Shown here: positions 27,166 through 40,200 of the stretch, piece by piece
Numbering within the stretch: the stretch's first letter is position 1
How the letters are laid out: each line of letters begins with the position of its first letter
Assembly (NCBI GenBank): GCA_034766995.1
Contig: CM068313.1
Coordinates: 4,147,461-4,211,460 of the forward strand
Reading direction: 5' to 3'
Source of the DNA: Acanthacorydalis orientalis
Lineage: Eukaryota; Arthropoda; Insecta; Megaloptera; Corydalidae
DNA: 64,000 nt
The notes under the pieces: model-generated
What the model was told of the DNA's origin: nothing
Databases searched by the model: none
Seen by the model: only the letters and a program-made list of their open reading frames with translations
Position numbers and translations under genes: made by a program

Positions 27166-27668
27166 TGGAGTAGAAAAACATAATTTGTGAAAATACTAGT
27201 TCAGTTCTGGAATTAAACTCAGTCGCACAAGGAAGATTTAACCCGTATTTCAAACATTATTCTCTAATTTACAAGTCGACGCGCCCTTAAACCCCAAATA
27301 ATCAATGAATTGAAGGTGAATCAAGCTTGTGTCAATATCTCCAAGTTATATTAACCAGTATTGTTTTTTTCTTACTATACTTGGAGTCCGATCTTTTAGG
27401 ACAGTCTGACTGATGAGCACACACTCAACAGCACCGTTCTGAATGTTAACCTTGCCCTATTACATCATGAACTTGATACAAAAGTAAAATCAGATAACAT
27501 CTATACATGTAATAATAATATGTAAATATTTGTATAACGAAACTGTCGAAATGTTGACACATCCTCAATAAGTATTTATCGTTATAATTATGCTAATTTT
27601 TCTGTAAAGAATACGAAATCGTACCGATTAAGTAAACAAGATATTCATAATATATAGATTTCTCTACG

Positions 27669-27739
<71 letters not shown>

Positions 27740-29328
27740 CGATTTTGAAATAAAATCATTCTTAATATATAATTAAAGAAACCGACTACAAATAGTAATT
27801 TAGTACTGGTTCGTTTACTTGAAAACAGTTACACAAAACGAAAACGATCGAATCGAAACGTGCAATGAAAATATTTTTTATTTCGTTCGTTGTGAATAAA
27901 TGTACCGTTTCTGCAATACTCATTAAAAGTCGATTAAACGCCGAAACTGAATTTCCAATGAGGTATTCCTCGTTGTACGACAATACACTGACAATTATAT
28001 AGGATTTGTTGAGCAACACTCCTATGTATGTATTTTTTTCCATATGTTTGTTTGTTTAAAAATCGATTTTGTTTACATACGTACATTATTTGTTTAATGT
28101 TGCAACCGGCGAAATGCAATTTATTGGCAGCCGTTTAATGCCGAAACGTTTCGATATGCTATTCTGAATATATTAACATTAAAATGTGTGTGTATTCGAC
28201 TGGAATGCAATACATACTCTCTCTATTTAATAGCAGATTTATACGATTTAGGTGCTTGAAAAAATCTAGCATCGATATTCAAATATTTACAAGCAACAAT
28301 CGAAACGATTTTGAGATTTAGAGGTTGTTTTCAGAGTGAGAGAAATAATTGTAATTTGGATGAATTTTCTTACTTCATTTCAAGAGTAATTGATTGATAT
28401 GATATTTGGGGGTGGGAAACGTGGCGACATTTAACCTCATTATCTCTCGAATACAAATATAAAAACATACCATCGATTTAACATCTACGTTTGAACAATC
28501 TATTAAGAATAAAGGAAAGCAGAATTCTTTTCTAAACACTGAATTATAAAACCAGAGAGCTAGAAGATCAAAGAAAACATAAACAGCTCAGAGTATGTTG
28601 AAACAGGTTTAACAGGATTTGTCTTTGAAGAAAACGGTTATGATTTCTTTCAAATTTAAAATTAGTAGAGCTGTATAAACCGAAAAGAAAATTCATTTGT
28701 GAAATATGACTTGAGATGAGGAATTAATTCCAGCTGATTTATTTAAAAAATGAAAGGAAGAAGCAACTAATAAATTTCTTATTCATTTAATAAGAAAAAA
28801 TAAAACTGAAATTATTTTTTTTTATATCTTCCTATATATATATATATATATATATATGTATGAAACGTTTCACATAGGCGTGGTATTTGTTACAACCGAC
28901 TCTGCCACCAACACACTTTTTCAAATACTTCAGTATACAAAAAAAGATACAAGAACGAAGAAAAAAAACTACAATTATTTAATATAAGAACAAAGAACCG
29001 TAAAACTGTAACGCAATTCGTTCAGATAAGATTATCTGAATTCCAATCTAGAATTTGTACAGAAATGGACGAAAAATATGTAATAATCACAAATCAGATC
29101 GACGATTAAAACGAACAGAACATTGCGCCGAGTAACGTCGCGCACTCTGTACGATTCTTTCTGGGCGTACGAACTTGCACAAGTCAAAGGTTAATTAAAT
29201 GTGCTCCCAATTTTTACCGGTCTAGACGCAAACGAACGTGACCGGTAAACTTAGATGTCGAACAACAATAATCTAGTCCGCTAATAGAACGGTGTTCTCA
29301 AGGCTGAGGCGGTGTCAAAACTGGATTA

Positions 29329-29371
<43 letters not shown>

Positions 29372-30332
29372 TGTATTTAAATGAATATAAACAATGGATA
29401 GTTAAGCATTCGTATACGAATGTCTAAAAGTGAACGCTTTCTAAAAAATGCAAAAAACACGCGTTTTATCTGCAAGACCTTGAATAATAGAATGAGTAAC
29501 GGGTTCGAGCTCGGTTTCAGATTCATTTCGGTCGAGTTGGTATTCGAATGAACGGTATTTATCACTATTAATATGTTGAAACGTTTTATTAGCAATAAAT
29601 ATTCAGTTCGCTTTTTTATTTCTTTATTCGTTTGATAAAAAAGAATGATTTTTAATCGTTTTTCATCGACGGATAACAATAAAAGTGAAAGAAAAAAAAT
29701 AATTTAAGAATGAAAGTGTTCCTTGACAGTGATTTTTTCATTTTGTACAGAAAATTTAAATACTGAAACAGACTGATGTGATGATTTAATTTTCACACAC
29801 ACTCATTTTCATCATTCTTTTTTATAAACATTTCACAGCCGACTAACAACTTTAGTAATTTCAATTCTAATGTACATACATTTTTTTTTCTAAATTTGAA
29901 ATTTCGTTTTCTTGCAGTCATTATTTATTTACTGAAGTAGGAAAGTGGATTTTTTTACGTGTATCTAACTAATAATTTATATCACTATGAATTCATTTTT
30001 ATTTACTTATTTTTTAATAAATTATACATACTTTAAGTACAGGCCGTTTGATAAAAATATTTGTGTGATTGAAAAATGAAAGTTTGAAAAACAACAATAT
30101 TTTACTACAAATTATTATTTTATTTGATTTTAATCATATATATATATATATATATACATTATTTAAAAACGAAACTAATTTCCATCTGACTAATTAAACT
30201 CGTTTACGTCTTATTTACTTAAGTACCGTGCAACACAATCTCTCTATTAACTGTACTATGAATTCTGTATGGCTGCATTTTAAGCCTTGTCATAAACAGC
30301 GTATTAACACAATAAAATCATACATACACACA

Positions 30333-30386
<54 letters not shown>

Positions 30387-30547
30387 TGAGAAATTTGTGT
30401 ACTTGTATATAGATATTTTTTCTCTTCTCTTATTCTTTATTAATTTGAAAGCACCGAACGAACAATTGTCTTTCTGTGAAACAAAACGCGCACGAGGCAT
30501 AACGACAAGGTTTTTTTTTCTTTTCGTGTGCGTTGCTTCATATTTTT

Positions 30548-30584
<37 letters not shown>

Positions 30585-31380
30585 TGTGTGTATTTTCATT
30601 TCTTTCTTGTGTGTCTAATGAGCGCGTCGGAGTGGCCGTTTCGTCTAAATGCGTAGATTTGATGTATTATTGTTGTTAACAGGTGACAACTGAATGATTT
30701 CAAGACAGATCCCCGATTTATATTTGAAACAAATATAAAAGTGTTGTTTGAAAATGTTATTTTGTAACGATTGTAAAATTGAAAGGAGAAACTATTATAA
30801 AAATGATTAAGTGTATAAATTAATCCGATCCCTTTCTTGTGAACGAAAATGATTGTTTATTTACGGAAAAATACATTTCAATCCTCAAAATAACAATTTT
30901 TCGATCGACACATTTTACATTTTTGATTTAGGCTTATATCGATTGAAATATGTTTCATTTTCAACAATTCAGAGATTTGATCCGAAACACATGTTAAAAA
31001 CTAGATCTATCGTACAAGACAGACCTAAACATCTCAATCAACATTCGAAAAGATAAAAGTGGAAATCAGATTTCCTAGAATAATGACACAGAGACCATTA
31101 TTCACGTCCAACGATTTCGTATTCATAAACTGTGCGATTTATCACTGACATCATTGATTGCATTCACAGTTAATCTGTTCGAATGCGAGCCAAATGTGAA
31201 AAATACACATTCCACATACATATTTTAACGATCCGTGAATTATACATGTATTCCGAACACACAAACCGGCTTTGGCGAGGAATCTTCCTTTATTTACACA
31301 GTGCATCACGAAACACTTGTCAAGTCCGTTTTTAAATGTAGACAGATGTACTTGAATTGCGATTTTAAATAAAAATAACA
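27166..31380. other. AT-rich non-coding with six (AT)n arrays
   Basis: No gene seen. (AT)n arrays occur at about 27675-27736, 28831-28857, 29331-29367, 30137-30156, 30339-30385 and 30549-30582. A CpG-richer patch lies at about 29130-29300. Open frames at 27786-28119, 29377-29679 and 30333-30599 are simple-sequence or unsupported. Confidence 0.5.
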
Positions 31381-31381
31381 T

Positions 31382-31382
<1 letters not shown>

Positions 31383-31452
<70 letters not shown>

Positions 31453-31575
31453 AGCATGTACATACAAGTACATTACATAAACTGCAGATGCACCTCCTTG
31501 TGTCAACAATGTTACCAATTCTGTTTATTTTTCTTATGGATATATATATTTATATATATATATATATATATATAA
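31383..31575. repeat. Two (AT)n microsatellites
   Basis: Pure TA runs at about 31383-31444 and 31541-31574, the first followed by CACACACAAG. Confidence 0.95.
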
Positions 31576-31899
31576 TACGTTCATCTTAAATATTTATGCA
31601 TATATGTAGCACATGTTCAACTACGTTTTAATATTCCATCAACGAAGTTACGTCCATCTCATTGAACTTTGGATTGCAAGCTGTATTTTTTATGCAGACG
31701 TTCATTAGATGTGTGCAGATATTCAGAGTATGCATGCATGAGGTCGAGATGAATGTCCTTTTGAAATATATCAATCGTATCAAGATGTCCGGCATTTTGA
31801 TCCACAGAAATTGTGTGTACATTAAATAATTCTATCGGCAAATCCACTTTCAGAAATGAATTTGTTTTTCATTCCACGAATCGTAAAAAAAATCTAATC

Positions 31900-32110
31900 G
31901 AAAATATTGATTGTTGTTTAAGCGCATTTCGGTGTCAAAGCTGTCATCCTCAGAGCGTCTTGATACAGAAAAATCATAAAAAAGAATTTTTTTTCACTTC
32001 ACACGCCACACAATAAAAATTATTGTCGATTGTCACTTATAGTGCATTTCGACGGCAACGCCGTCATTCACAGAGCGGCACATAATCGAAAACTTTGCTG
32101 ATTTTCAAGT
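31900..32110. repeat. Fold-back repeat family C, two partial copies
   Basis: Two tandem cores: GCGCATTTCGGTGTCAAAGC then TGTCATCCTCAGAGCG, and GTGCATTTCGACGGCAACGC then CGTCATTCACAGAGCG. Both match the core of the family at 40400-40600 and 43305-43560. Confidence 0.6.
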
Positions 32111-32119
32111 TCTACAGTT

Positions 32120-32350
32120 GTCCCAGAATAAAATGCACTTTTGAAAAATTCATACTAAAATATTGGTTTGCTGTGAGTAACTTTTTTTACCGAAAACGTC
32201 AAGAATATTAGTGGGAATTTATTTTTTAAAAATTAAATCGTCCAGATGACGACCGTTACGACGGCAGCCTTCTTCTAATCTCATTCAGAAATTTCGCAAA
32301 TGCTCTCTTCAATTGGTCCGTTGTCACAGGATTATTTGAGTATACTCTGC
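32120..32350 (-). pseudogene. Transposase C-terminal remnant
   Basis: Minus-strand translation gives IKSRVYSNNPVTTDQLKRAF then AKFLNEIRRR and, after a frame break, CRRNGRHLDDLIF and a stop. This is the typical tail of mariner/Tc1-like transposases (V-Y-x-x-x-P-x-T...I...R...C...N-G-x-H). The end phrase AGAATAAAATGCACTTTTG near 32127 recurs inverted near 32992, so both may be ends of one family. Catalytic residues are not visible. Confidence 0.6.
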
Positions 32351-32688
32351 TCTTAATTAATATATGAATGTTAATAAATACATTTTTTATTACAAAATAT
32401 TAGAAATATTAACACCTTAGAGACTGTACCTTAGACTGACATTACAGAGATCTGTCAAACATGGTTTGATTAAATTTCCGTGCAAACGCGGGACCGGTCT
32501 ATAAGAAGTTAAGGTATCCCCACAAAAAAAATATCAAGAGTGATTTAATCGGCACTTCGCGGCGGCAAGACATATCACCCCTAACAGTAACGTATGAATG
32601 CTTGTTTTTGTAAAAAAATGCGAATGCAGAACGTGCATTGTTCCCTCTTGAAATGACTCACGACTGAAATTTTCAGACCCTAATTAGT

Positions 32689-32934
32689 AAGGCTTGGTTT
32701 ACATTAGAATAGTGAACCGTAGAGTGTGTACTATCCCGTTACATTGTAAACACTTGGTGATAGGGAAAGTAGGGTACTAAAGATAGTAGCGAGTGGAGTG
32801 GATAGGACATTTGGAATAGTATACTCTATTTTGGAATAGTATACTATTATTCTCTTTTCCCTCCACAGTAGAGATCTAGAAAAAAAGTAGGCTAGTATAC
32901 TCTACCGCTTACTATCCTTATGTAAACCAGCCCT
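32689..32934. mobile_element. MITE with GGCTGGTTTACAT-type ends
   Basis: A 246-base non-coding element. Left end AAGGCTTGGTTTACATTAGA then ATAGT; right end, inverted, AGGGCTGGTTTACATAAGG then ATAGT. The interior has repeated ATAGTATACT phrases. It looks like a non-autonomous cut-and-paste transposon. I could not define a clean target duplication, so I leave the superfamily open. Confidence 0.6.
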
Positions 32935-33729
32935 AAAAGACACCACCCGCGCCCTCCCTCCTCCACGCGTTCTCGAAGTACATGATAAACAAAAGTGCAT
33001 TTTAATCTGAGACACCTGTGTAACAAGGAAATCATTTTCTTTTTGGTAAAATAGAACAGGCGGATCGTACAAACTGTTGACTGATTTTACTATCAGAATA
33101 ATTCTCTTGCTATTTTCTTTCTGTTTACAGAAATGATACAGTTTGTATCACTAGTACATTAAAAATGAATATATAAAAAATGTCAATTCAAGCTGTCCAC
33201 CATTTTATCATTCAACCCGTGAGTGACTGTTTATCTACAGTGAAAATTATCTACCGAATACTGTAAACATCATCGTTTTTCCACATAAACGTTTCACTTT
33301 AAAACAAATCACAATCGAAACGTGAGGCCATCATTATTACTCGATTCCAGCTACACGTTCGAAACATTTTAATCGTCATGTTCGTGATAAATATACAAGA
33401 ATGTCGAGTCTAATTTTATGAATAAGCCATTGTCGCGAACATTAATTGTGAGAACCGTACGGTCGGACACACTGTATCACCTGTGTGCAACAACAACAAC
33501 AGTATAAAAAAATTAATATCTCTATCTCTGTGTGTGTGTGTGTGTATTTATATTGCACTCTACGCAAAAACTGATTAATTATTCACACTTTGAAGGTCCA
33601 TTTACATTCACTTAATATTTAACCATTCGAGTCGTTTAATGTTAGACCAACGTCTAAAGTGAAATGCACTTTGAAAACAAAAAAAAATCTACTTCGATTT
33701 ATTATACACATTTATAAGTTTCTATATAA

Positions 33730-33781
<52 letters not shown>

Positions 33782-34295
33782 CCACACAAAGAGAGAGAGA
33801 GAAACGGAACAAGTTACAAATTTCTCCGATAAAATAAAAAAAAGACAATTTATGTACCGTACTTAATTCAAACTGAACTAAATCTAATAATTTGTATGGA
33901 TAAGATGAATGTTTACGGATGCACATACCTTGCTTTTCTCTTAATTCTGTATTCGATCGCAAAAGAATACCAAGTGGTGTCAGAATGAATTGTTTTATTT
34001 GTGTATTGTACGAGTCGAACTTTTAAAAATATAAATATATCAGGCAGTGTACACGAAATAGTCACGAAAACTAACGAATTGTCTGTTGTCTGCTTTAAAA
34101 AACGTACTCTATGTGAAAACAGATCAGTTTACATTTAAGATTTTTTTTTTTAAAAAATAATTGATTTGAAAATCTGCGATGAATAAATATGACAGGTATT
34201 CAAAACAGATTATGCAATTAAATTATCGTTTTTCAATCTAGGTCTTTAAAAAAATATTCGAATTATTAACGTGTATTAATCCTTTTACTCTTGCG
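32935..34295. other. Non-coding with (AT)n array
   Basis: No gene seen. A GT run lies at about 33529-33544, and an (AT)n array at about 33731-33779 followed by a GA-rich run. The minus-strand frame at 33702-33962 covers the microsatellite and is not a gene. Confidence 0.5.
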
Positions 34296-34515
34296 ATTAA
34301 ATATGTGGTCACAAGTCATGAGGGAGCCATTATTCTCAGAGTACTATGATCTAAAAAAATCTAGATCGAATTTTCATAAATTCGAAATCGGTTTTTTCAT
34401 GTCTTTGGCACTGTGAAGGTGATAAATTCATCGAAATACTGATAAGTAATAATCGAAAAAAGATCAACGATCATCTATTGAACATTTCTGAGCAAAAAAA
34501 TGTGATTCGTGAGCT
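34296..34515. repeat. Fold-back repeat family C copy
   Basis: CATTATTCTCAGAGTACTAT then GATCTAAAAAAATCTAGATC on the left half, GTGAAGGTGATAAATTCATC then GAAATACTGATAAGTAATAA on the right half, ending TTGAACATTTCTGAGC. It is very similar to 43366-43560. Confidence 0.65.
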
Positions 34516-34539
34516 GAGAAGATCATTTTACACTTGCGA

Positions 34540-35145
34540 TTAAATCTATGGTCACAAGTCAAAAAGAGACTGAAGTCTAATTTTCCAAATTCTATGATTT
34601 GATTCCCTTTTCAAGTTTGAGTCCAAATCTAAACATTTACTTAAGTCTCTTTAGATTAGAATCACAAGTATACGAATACATAGTGAAGTGTTTTTAATCA
34701 AATTTATTTGAATAAAATGAAAAATGATTTATTTATAGTATTTTTTTTAATTTCGAAATAAGCCGTAGTAATAGATATAAATCTGTGGTCACAAGTCAAA
34801 AAAGGCTTAAGTCTAATTTTCCCAATTTTATGATTTAATTCTCTTTTCAAGTTTAAGTCCAAATCTAAATATTTACTTTAATCAACATGGTTCTTAAAAT
34901 GTATCAATCTTTTAATTCTCTATCTGTATCTTCGATTATCTATCTCGATCTTTTATTTTAACAAAGAATACGAAACTCTGTCTTAAAAACTATCGAAATC
35001 TTACTTAAGTCTCTTTGAATTACTATCACAGATGTATACGAATAGACAATGAAATGTTGTTAATCAAATTGAATCGAGTAAAATCAAAAATGATTTATTT
35101 ATATTATTTTTCTTTAATTTTCGAAATAGGCCGTATAATAGCTTA
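34540..35145. repeat. Fold-back MITE family B copies
   Basis: Two adjoining copies. The left end reads TGTGGTCACAAGTCAAAAAA then GGCTTAAGTC; the right end reads CTTACTTAAGTCTCTTTGAA then TTACTATCACA. The ends are inverted relative to each other (AAGTCAAAGAGRCTTAAG). Other copies lie at 43600-44190 and 45060-46060. Confidence 0.65.
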
Positions 35146-35255
35146 TGAATTGTTGCTAAATTCATTTTAATAAACGACATTTTCAATATGTTACGGATTT
35201 CTGAACATAAATATTCAATAATTAATTATTGATCATTTTGATTGTTGTGAATTTA

Positions 35256-35773
35256 TTAGGTGTAAAGATTAATTCTGGTCTTTTAAATTGAATCAATAAT
35301 AACTCTGTTTTAAATTGAAATATTTTCTCGACCTTTACGATTTTGAAGCACCGACCTTAAAATTTAAAAACTATATATCTTGACCAAGCAGTCGACATAA
35401 CCTCACATAAGATTAGTGAACAGGAAGGCGTCAGAAAAGCAATATATTAAACTTTGCATACTTTTCATATTTCGGTTGAAAAAAATTCTACTGAAACAGT
35501 GAAAATGTTTTGTCCAGCTTTAGGGAAACGTGTTTTGATGTATAAAAAATGCAAAAAAGTGCTAAAACAGTGGAAGAGGTCCGAAAATGTGTTACGACGA
35601 CTTCATCGACTCGAAGCTGGCATATTTTTTCCTACAAGTAATTGTTAGTTGCCCGACATACGGAGCAGTTGTACAAAATAATGAGGGATATTTTGAGGAT
35701 TGAAATGTATTCCACTTTTCCATAAACATTGGTTTCTTATAAAAAACAGACTGAATTAATTTCTACTCCTAAT
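35256..35773 (+). mobile_element. Internally deleted mariner copy A2
   Basis: A 518-base element with inverted ends TTAGGTGTAAAGATTAATTC and, inverted, TTAGGAGTAGAAATTAATTC. Inside, a frame near 35454-35560 resembles a mariner N-terminus (F-x-x-x-K-N-S-T-E-T-V-K-M-F-C-P-A-L-G), and the 3' part (35640-35700) resembles the C-terminal tail with a CxxLPDIRSSCTK-like phrase. The catalytic domain between them is absent, so this is a non-autonomous deletion derivative. An intact TTAA-like site (CTCTGTTTTAAATTG) is present where copies at 39364 and 54363 carry another element. Confidence 0.75.
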
Positions 35774-36086
35774 AATTTAATATATATTAAGGATATCAGG
35801 TAAAGTGTTATTCAGAAATAAAACAAAATGTAATGAAATCAATAATCAGAATCAGAATATGCTCGAAATCGGACAGGTAGACATCTAACTGTCTAGTCAA
35901 AACATAGAGAAACATAGCTGAAAACAAAACAGAAAACGAGTTTTTTTTTCAAGACAACATAGATTTGAATACATCTTTATTTACTGACTTTCATAAGACT
36001 TGTTCATATGGATTTATAAAAATGATCGATTGATTATCAACACATTCGGTAGACTTGTAAATTACACACAACACATATACACACAC

Positions 36087-36123
<37 letters not shown>

Positions 36124-37487
36124 GGAGGCGCTTAATTTATCCTCGTTTACATAATTAATAAACGATGAGCATCAATAAAAATTCTTTACATTTTTACACA
36201 ATAAAACGAAATTTTATGGTTTCAAGGTAAAAGTTCGTACGGAGAATGATCAGAAAAAAGATTTTTTTTATATACGTGTCCACATTTTGGATCCGGGATT
36301 CGACTACATTCTTGCATAATATAAAAATCTGTTATTGTTTATGTTTTATATCGTTAAAACTAAATTTAGATTCTTAACATTTCCATTTTCCGCATTGTAC
36401 GATGTAATAAAAAAAGGTCGTGCGTTGTACACGCGTTGATGTCTTCATAGATTCATTTGTTGGACATTGAAGTCGATTTTTATAATTTTTTACCAACTGC
36501 TTCTTATACTAATACTTGTTTTTTTTCTCGATTAGTAACTGAAGTGTTAAGAAATCAGTTTCGTTCACTTTCATGTTTTTTTTTTCGATTTTAGGTTTTC
36601 ATATTTAGCACAGATGTATAGATTTGAACATCTAAACAGATTTTCAAGTTTATTTCTTGTTTGTTTTTTTTTTTTTTAAAAAAAAACAAATCTAAAGATT
36701 AGTCACTAACCTTAACATATTAATTAATCACTTTGAAAGAAATCCGTGTCTGTGTATAAAATGAAAATCAGTAATAATTAAAATACACCACTAGAATAAT
36801 ACTTGTAAGTGAAAAAAAAAATGTGAAAAGACTTCGACACATCTCTGATCACGATTTCTACAACTCATTCATGCACCGCTTTGACATTATAAAAATGGAT
36901 TGTAGTGAAACATTTTAAAAGTGTATAAACTCTAATTTTATTGACTAGTAACCGAAACATTCAATGAACAGACTAGTATCAGCTATCAGAAATGTGGATT
37001 TATATCCTTGATTCTGTAATAGAAATGATTTTTTTTATTACGGTGCAGAAAAATGAGTAAAATTTATTGTTTGCCGATACAGGTATTATTTTTATGGATA
37101 CGGATTTCTATTTTATTCGTTTACAATACCTATATTTATCTTACATAAACGACTGTTTACATAAAGTTCACTTAACACGTATAAATACGTGATTGGTTTA
37201 AAAGAAAATAACCCTTGCAGCACGTGGATCAGAATTGTATATACATTTTTTTTAAAAAAATCAAACATGTAAGTCGATTTTTTCATCCAATAAGGATCAG
37301 CTATAGATTTTGATTCTTTAGTTTAAATTCACTTTCAGAAATTAGTCTTCACTTCTCAAACAGCACGACAACTGATTAAAATGTCCAGCGGTTGTTTATT
37401 TTGATTGTTCTTGCAGTTAACAGTTAGAAAAATCTATCACATATTAAAATCTTGTACATTGATCCGTTCAAAAATTCAGAACATGTT
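35774..37487. other. Non-coding, dispersed repeat fragments
   Basis: No gene seen. It has an (AT)n run at about 36088-36118. Bases about 36505-36670 match about 42895-43060 (shared AGAAATCAGTTTCG and TTTCATGT followed by a T run and CGATT), so another dispersed element has copies here. Confidence 0.5.
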
Positions 37488-38060
37488 TATTGAAATGTTG
37501 CAGAACACTCAAGCATGAGTTGTAAAAACAGGTTTGAAACACAGTCAGTTTTAAATAAATTGATTATTTTAAAATTAATACAGAGTTTAATAATCAATCA
37601 TATATAATATATATAAGAAAATACTTTTTTTATATTATCTTCACCTTTTGTATACTGAATTCATTAAAATGAAAACTGACACAATGTATCTTTTATAAAA
37701 GATAATAACATTTGAAAACAAAAGCAGATTTTTTTTAAAAAACCATGGGGCTCTGCCTCCTACTCGCTATGTATTGAAATGTTGCAGAACACTCAAGCAT
37801 GAGTTGTAAAAACGGAACAGGTTTGAAACAAAGTTAATTTTAAATAAACTGATCCGATTATTTTAAAATTAATACAGAGTTTAATAATCAACTATATATA
37901 TATATGTATATAAGAAAATGCTTTTTTGTATATTATCTCAATCTTTTTTGTACTGAACTCATTAAAATGAAAACTAACACAATGTATCTTTTATAAAAGA
38001 TAATAACATGTGAAATCAAAAACAGACTTTTAAAACTATGGGGCTCTACCTCCTACTCGG
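37488..38060. repeat. Tandem duplication, 284-bp unit
   Basis: Two units, 37488-37771 and 37772-38060, each start TATTGAAATGTTGCAGAACA then CTCAAGCATGAG and end with ATGGGGCTCTRCCTCCTACT then CG. The second is followed by a GC-rich hairpin GGGGCTCCGCCCC and GCTAGC. Confidence 0.85.
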
Positions 38061-38172
38061 GGGGCTCCGCCCCGCTAGCATCGCTTTTATCACATATATT
38101 TGTTTAATATATATATATATATATATGTTAGTATGCCTATATAATCGTTCTCGCTGATATATTGCAACGTAG

Positions 38173-38206
<34 letters not shown>

Positions 38207-38345
38207 TAGTATGTATATAATCACCCTCGCAGTTATATCGCAACGTAATTGTTTTATAAAATCGCACATTTCATTTAGTTGTTATGATACTATCATAATT
38301 TTTCGTGAAAATTTCGTGTAACTTCGGGTCTTATCGTTAATAATA
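38055..38345 (-). mobile_element. Helentron-like unit with TA-repeat core
   Basis: On the minus strand there are two units of TTGCRATATA-x-CTGCGAGRRTGATTATATA followed by (AT)n, then GCGATGCTAGCGGGGCGGAG then CCCC, a hairpin near the presumed 3' end. The same unit occurs at 55850-56486. Short hairpin ends and microsatellite-containing cores are typical of Helentron-associated interspersed elements, but no replicase is present, so the class is inferred. Confidence 0.4.
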
Positions 38346-39300
38346 ATTTAATACAAAATTTCTACGTTTTTTTTCTAAAAAAATTGTCTATTTTTTGAAA
38401 TTGTAAGGAACATTTTTTTGTATATAGATAGAAGTGTTTGTTTTAAAACAGTTTTTTTTTTACTTCGGATATTGAATTCCTGTGTCGAATAATTGATTAT
38501 TTAATATCAGTTTTTGTTCACTTGACTTGATAGTCTCAACGGCACACAAAGGATTAACGCATTCGACAATTAATCATTTTCAATAATCGACCGAGCATCG
38601 ACACAGATATCTCTCCCGATATCGAAAACAAATATCTATATAAACCAGTTCATTTGACTGCACCGCAACAACAACTTCTACATTTTTTATTTTACACAAT
38701 CATTAATTAATCGGTTGTTTTTCTCTCGACTGAAATAATTAACTATATTCTAGGTCAATCGTCGACTCCGTCGACCTCCGACCTCCATTGATTGCTCGCT
38801 ATCTCCACCTAATCACAAATCTGTGCTAAACCAATTTAAATTTCAATCGACTATCGAAATATATTAATTACATCGAAACGATTTCAAGTCATGAGATCCG
38901 TACTTCCTTCCTTACTTGTAAAACATAAAGTACGCGCTTTTCCTGTTGTAATTCAATTAACAGATAATTCGATTCTAATTTATCCACCGACATTGAAGCA
39001 CCTCTGGCTAAAACACGCCAGTTCTTGTCGAAAGGTTGACGCTGAGAATTTTTACCTGGCCGGTAAAAATTCTCAGCGGTCTTTTTATGAAGTTTTTGTA
39101 TCCGTAGTTGTCTTTTTATCTAGAGTTGATTATTATCGAGTTGAATAGATTGAGATGTGATTTTATTACGAGTCGGTTTTATAGCGAAGACGTCGAAGAT
39201 ATGGAAAAGAATTGATGTACTTCGAGAATGTTTAATAATTGATTATTTTCATTGTTGCTGATTTGCATTTCGATGGAGATGTGTCAGAGGTCTAAGATAC
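38346..39300. other. Non-coding with perfect palindrome
   Basis: No supportable gene. A TATA-like CTATATAAACC lies near 38636-38646 but I see no matching transcription unit. The open frame at 38891-39148 runs through the hairpin at 39040-39078 and has no recognisable domain. Confidence 0.4.
39040..39078. repeat. Perfect 17-bp inverted repeat, 5-base loop
   Basis: The arm CGCTGAGAATTTTTACC (39040-39056) is followed by TGGCC and by its exact reverse complement (39062-39078). It is unmatched in quality by its surroundings. Confidence 0.95.
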
Positions 39301-39309
39301 AGCGAATGA

Positions 39310-39560
39310 TTAGTTGTAGAAATAAATTGTATGCCCTTAAATCGAATCAGTTATAACTCTCTTTTAACCCTTTGTAGCCGTATAGACTTCTTTCTCCATT
39401 AAAAAAATTAAAATGGCAAATTTGTCGGTTACAAGAAAAAATATCTTAATTCAGATTAGCCATTAGAAATTTCACATCTATCTGATATATCGTGGAAAAT
39501 CGTTTGATAATATTCGGAGAAACATAAATCTTTTGACCGGAAGTACCGAAACATCTTTTT
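39310..39560. mobile_element. Mariner-A end with TTAA-site insertion
   Basis: Left: a mariner-A end (TTAGTTGTAGAAATAAATTG, then AATCGAATCAGTTATAACTC). At TTAA 39364-39367 it changes to CCCTTTGTAGCCGTATAG, a piggyBac-like end similar to that at 54363. About 39420-39540 matches 15660-15775 in inverse. Confidence 0.5.
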
Positions 39561-40154
39561 AAAGATTATATGTGACGACTTTCAATCTGTTTTATATTCA
39601 AGCTATTGCTTTTCATACATTTCCTGTTTGATCTATTATTTATGACCGAATCAACAATTCATATTTCGAAACAGAACGAAAAAAAAAAATGAAAACTGCA
39701 CAGACTGTTTACCAGAAAATCGCAAGCATACGAACGATACGTGCACCAGATTTCTCACTCACGCGTTGAAATTAAGAAATAATTACAGTTGTCGGCTGCA
39801 ATAAATACTTTAAATACATTTTAATTACAAATCGCACGAAATGGAGTACTGGGAAAACGGGCAGGGTTTACAAATCAACTTAGAATTATGCCGTCTCGTT
39901 TATAAAACGGCTTCGTATAAAGATTAATTATTTGTTAATTGAACGGGCAGACGGTGAAATAGGAGCTTTCTAATCATATATTTTGTCAGGATTGTGCAAT
40001 CAGTTGACAGGAACTGATTCGATTTCGATGGATTCGTATAAAATTACAATTTGTACGCTGAAATCACACCGAATTGGAGTTTCGTAACGGTTGCTTATTG
40101 TACAATCGAATATCAGAAAAATTCGATCAGTGTTGCAAAATTTTTATTGTTGCT

Positions 40155-40200
<46 letters not shown>

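Noticed and set aside
38891..39148. 85-codon frame downstream of a TATA-like box
   Set aside because: It passes through a perfect palindrome and has no recognisable feature; the TATA match alone is weak in AT-rich DNA.
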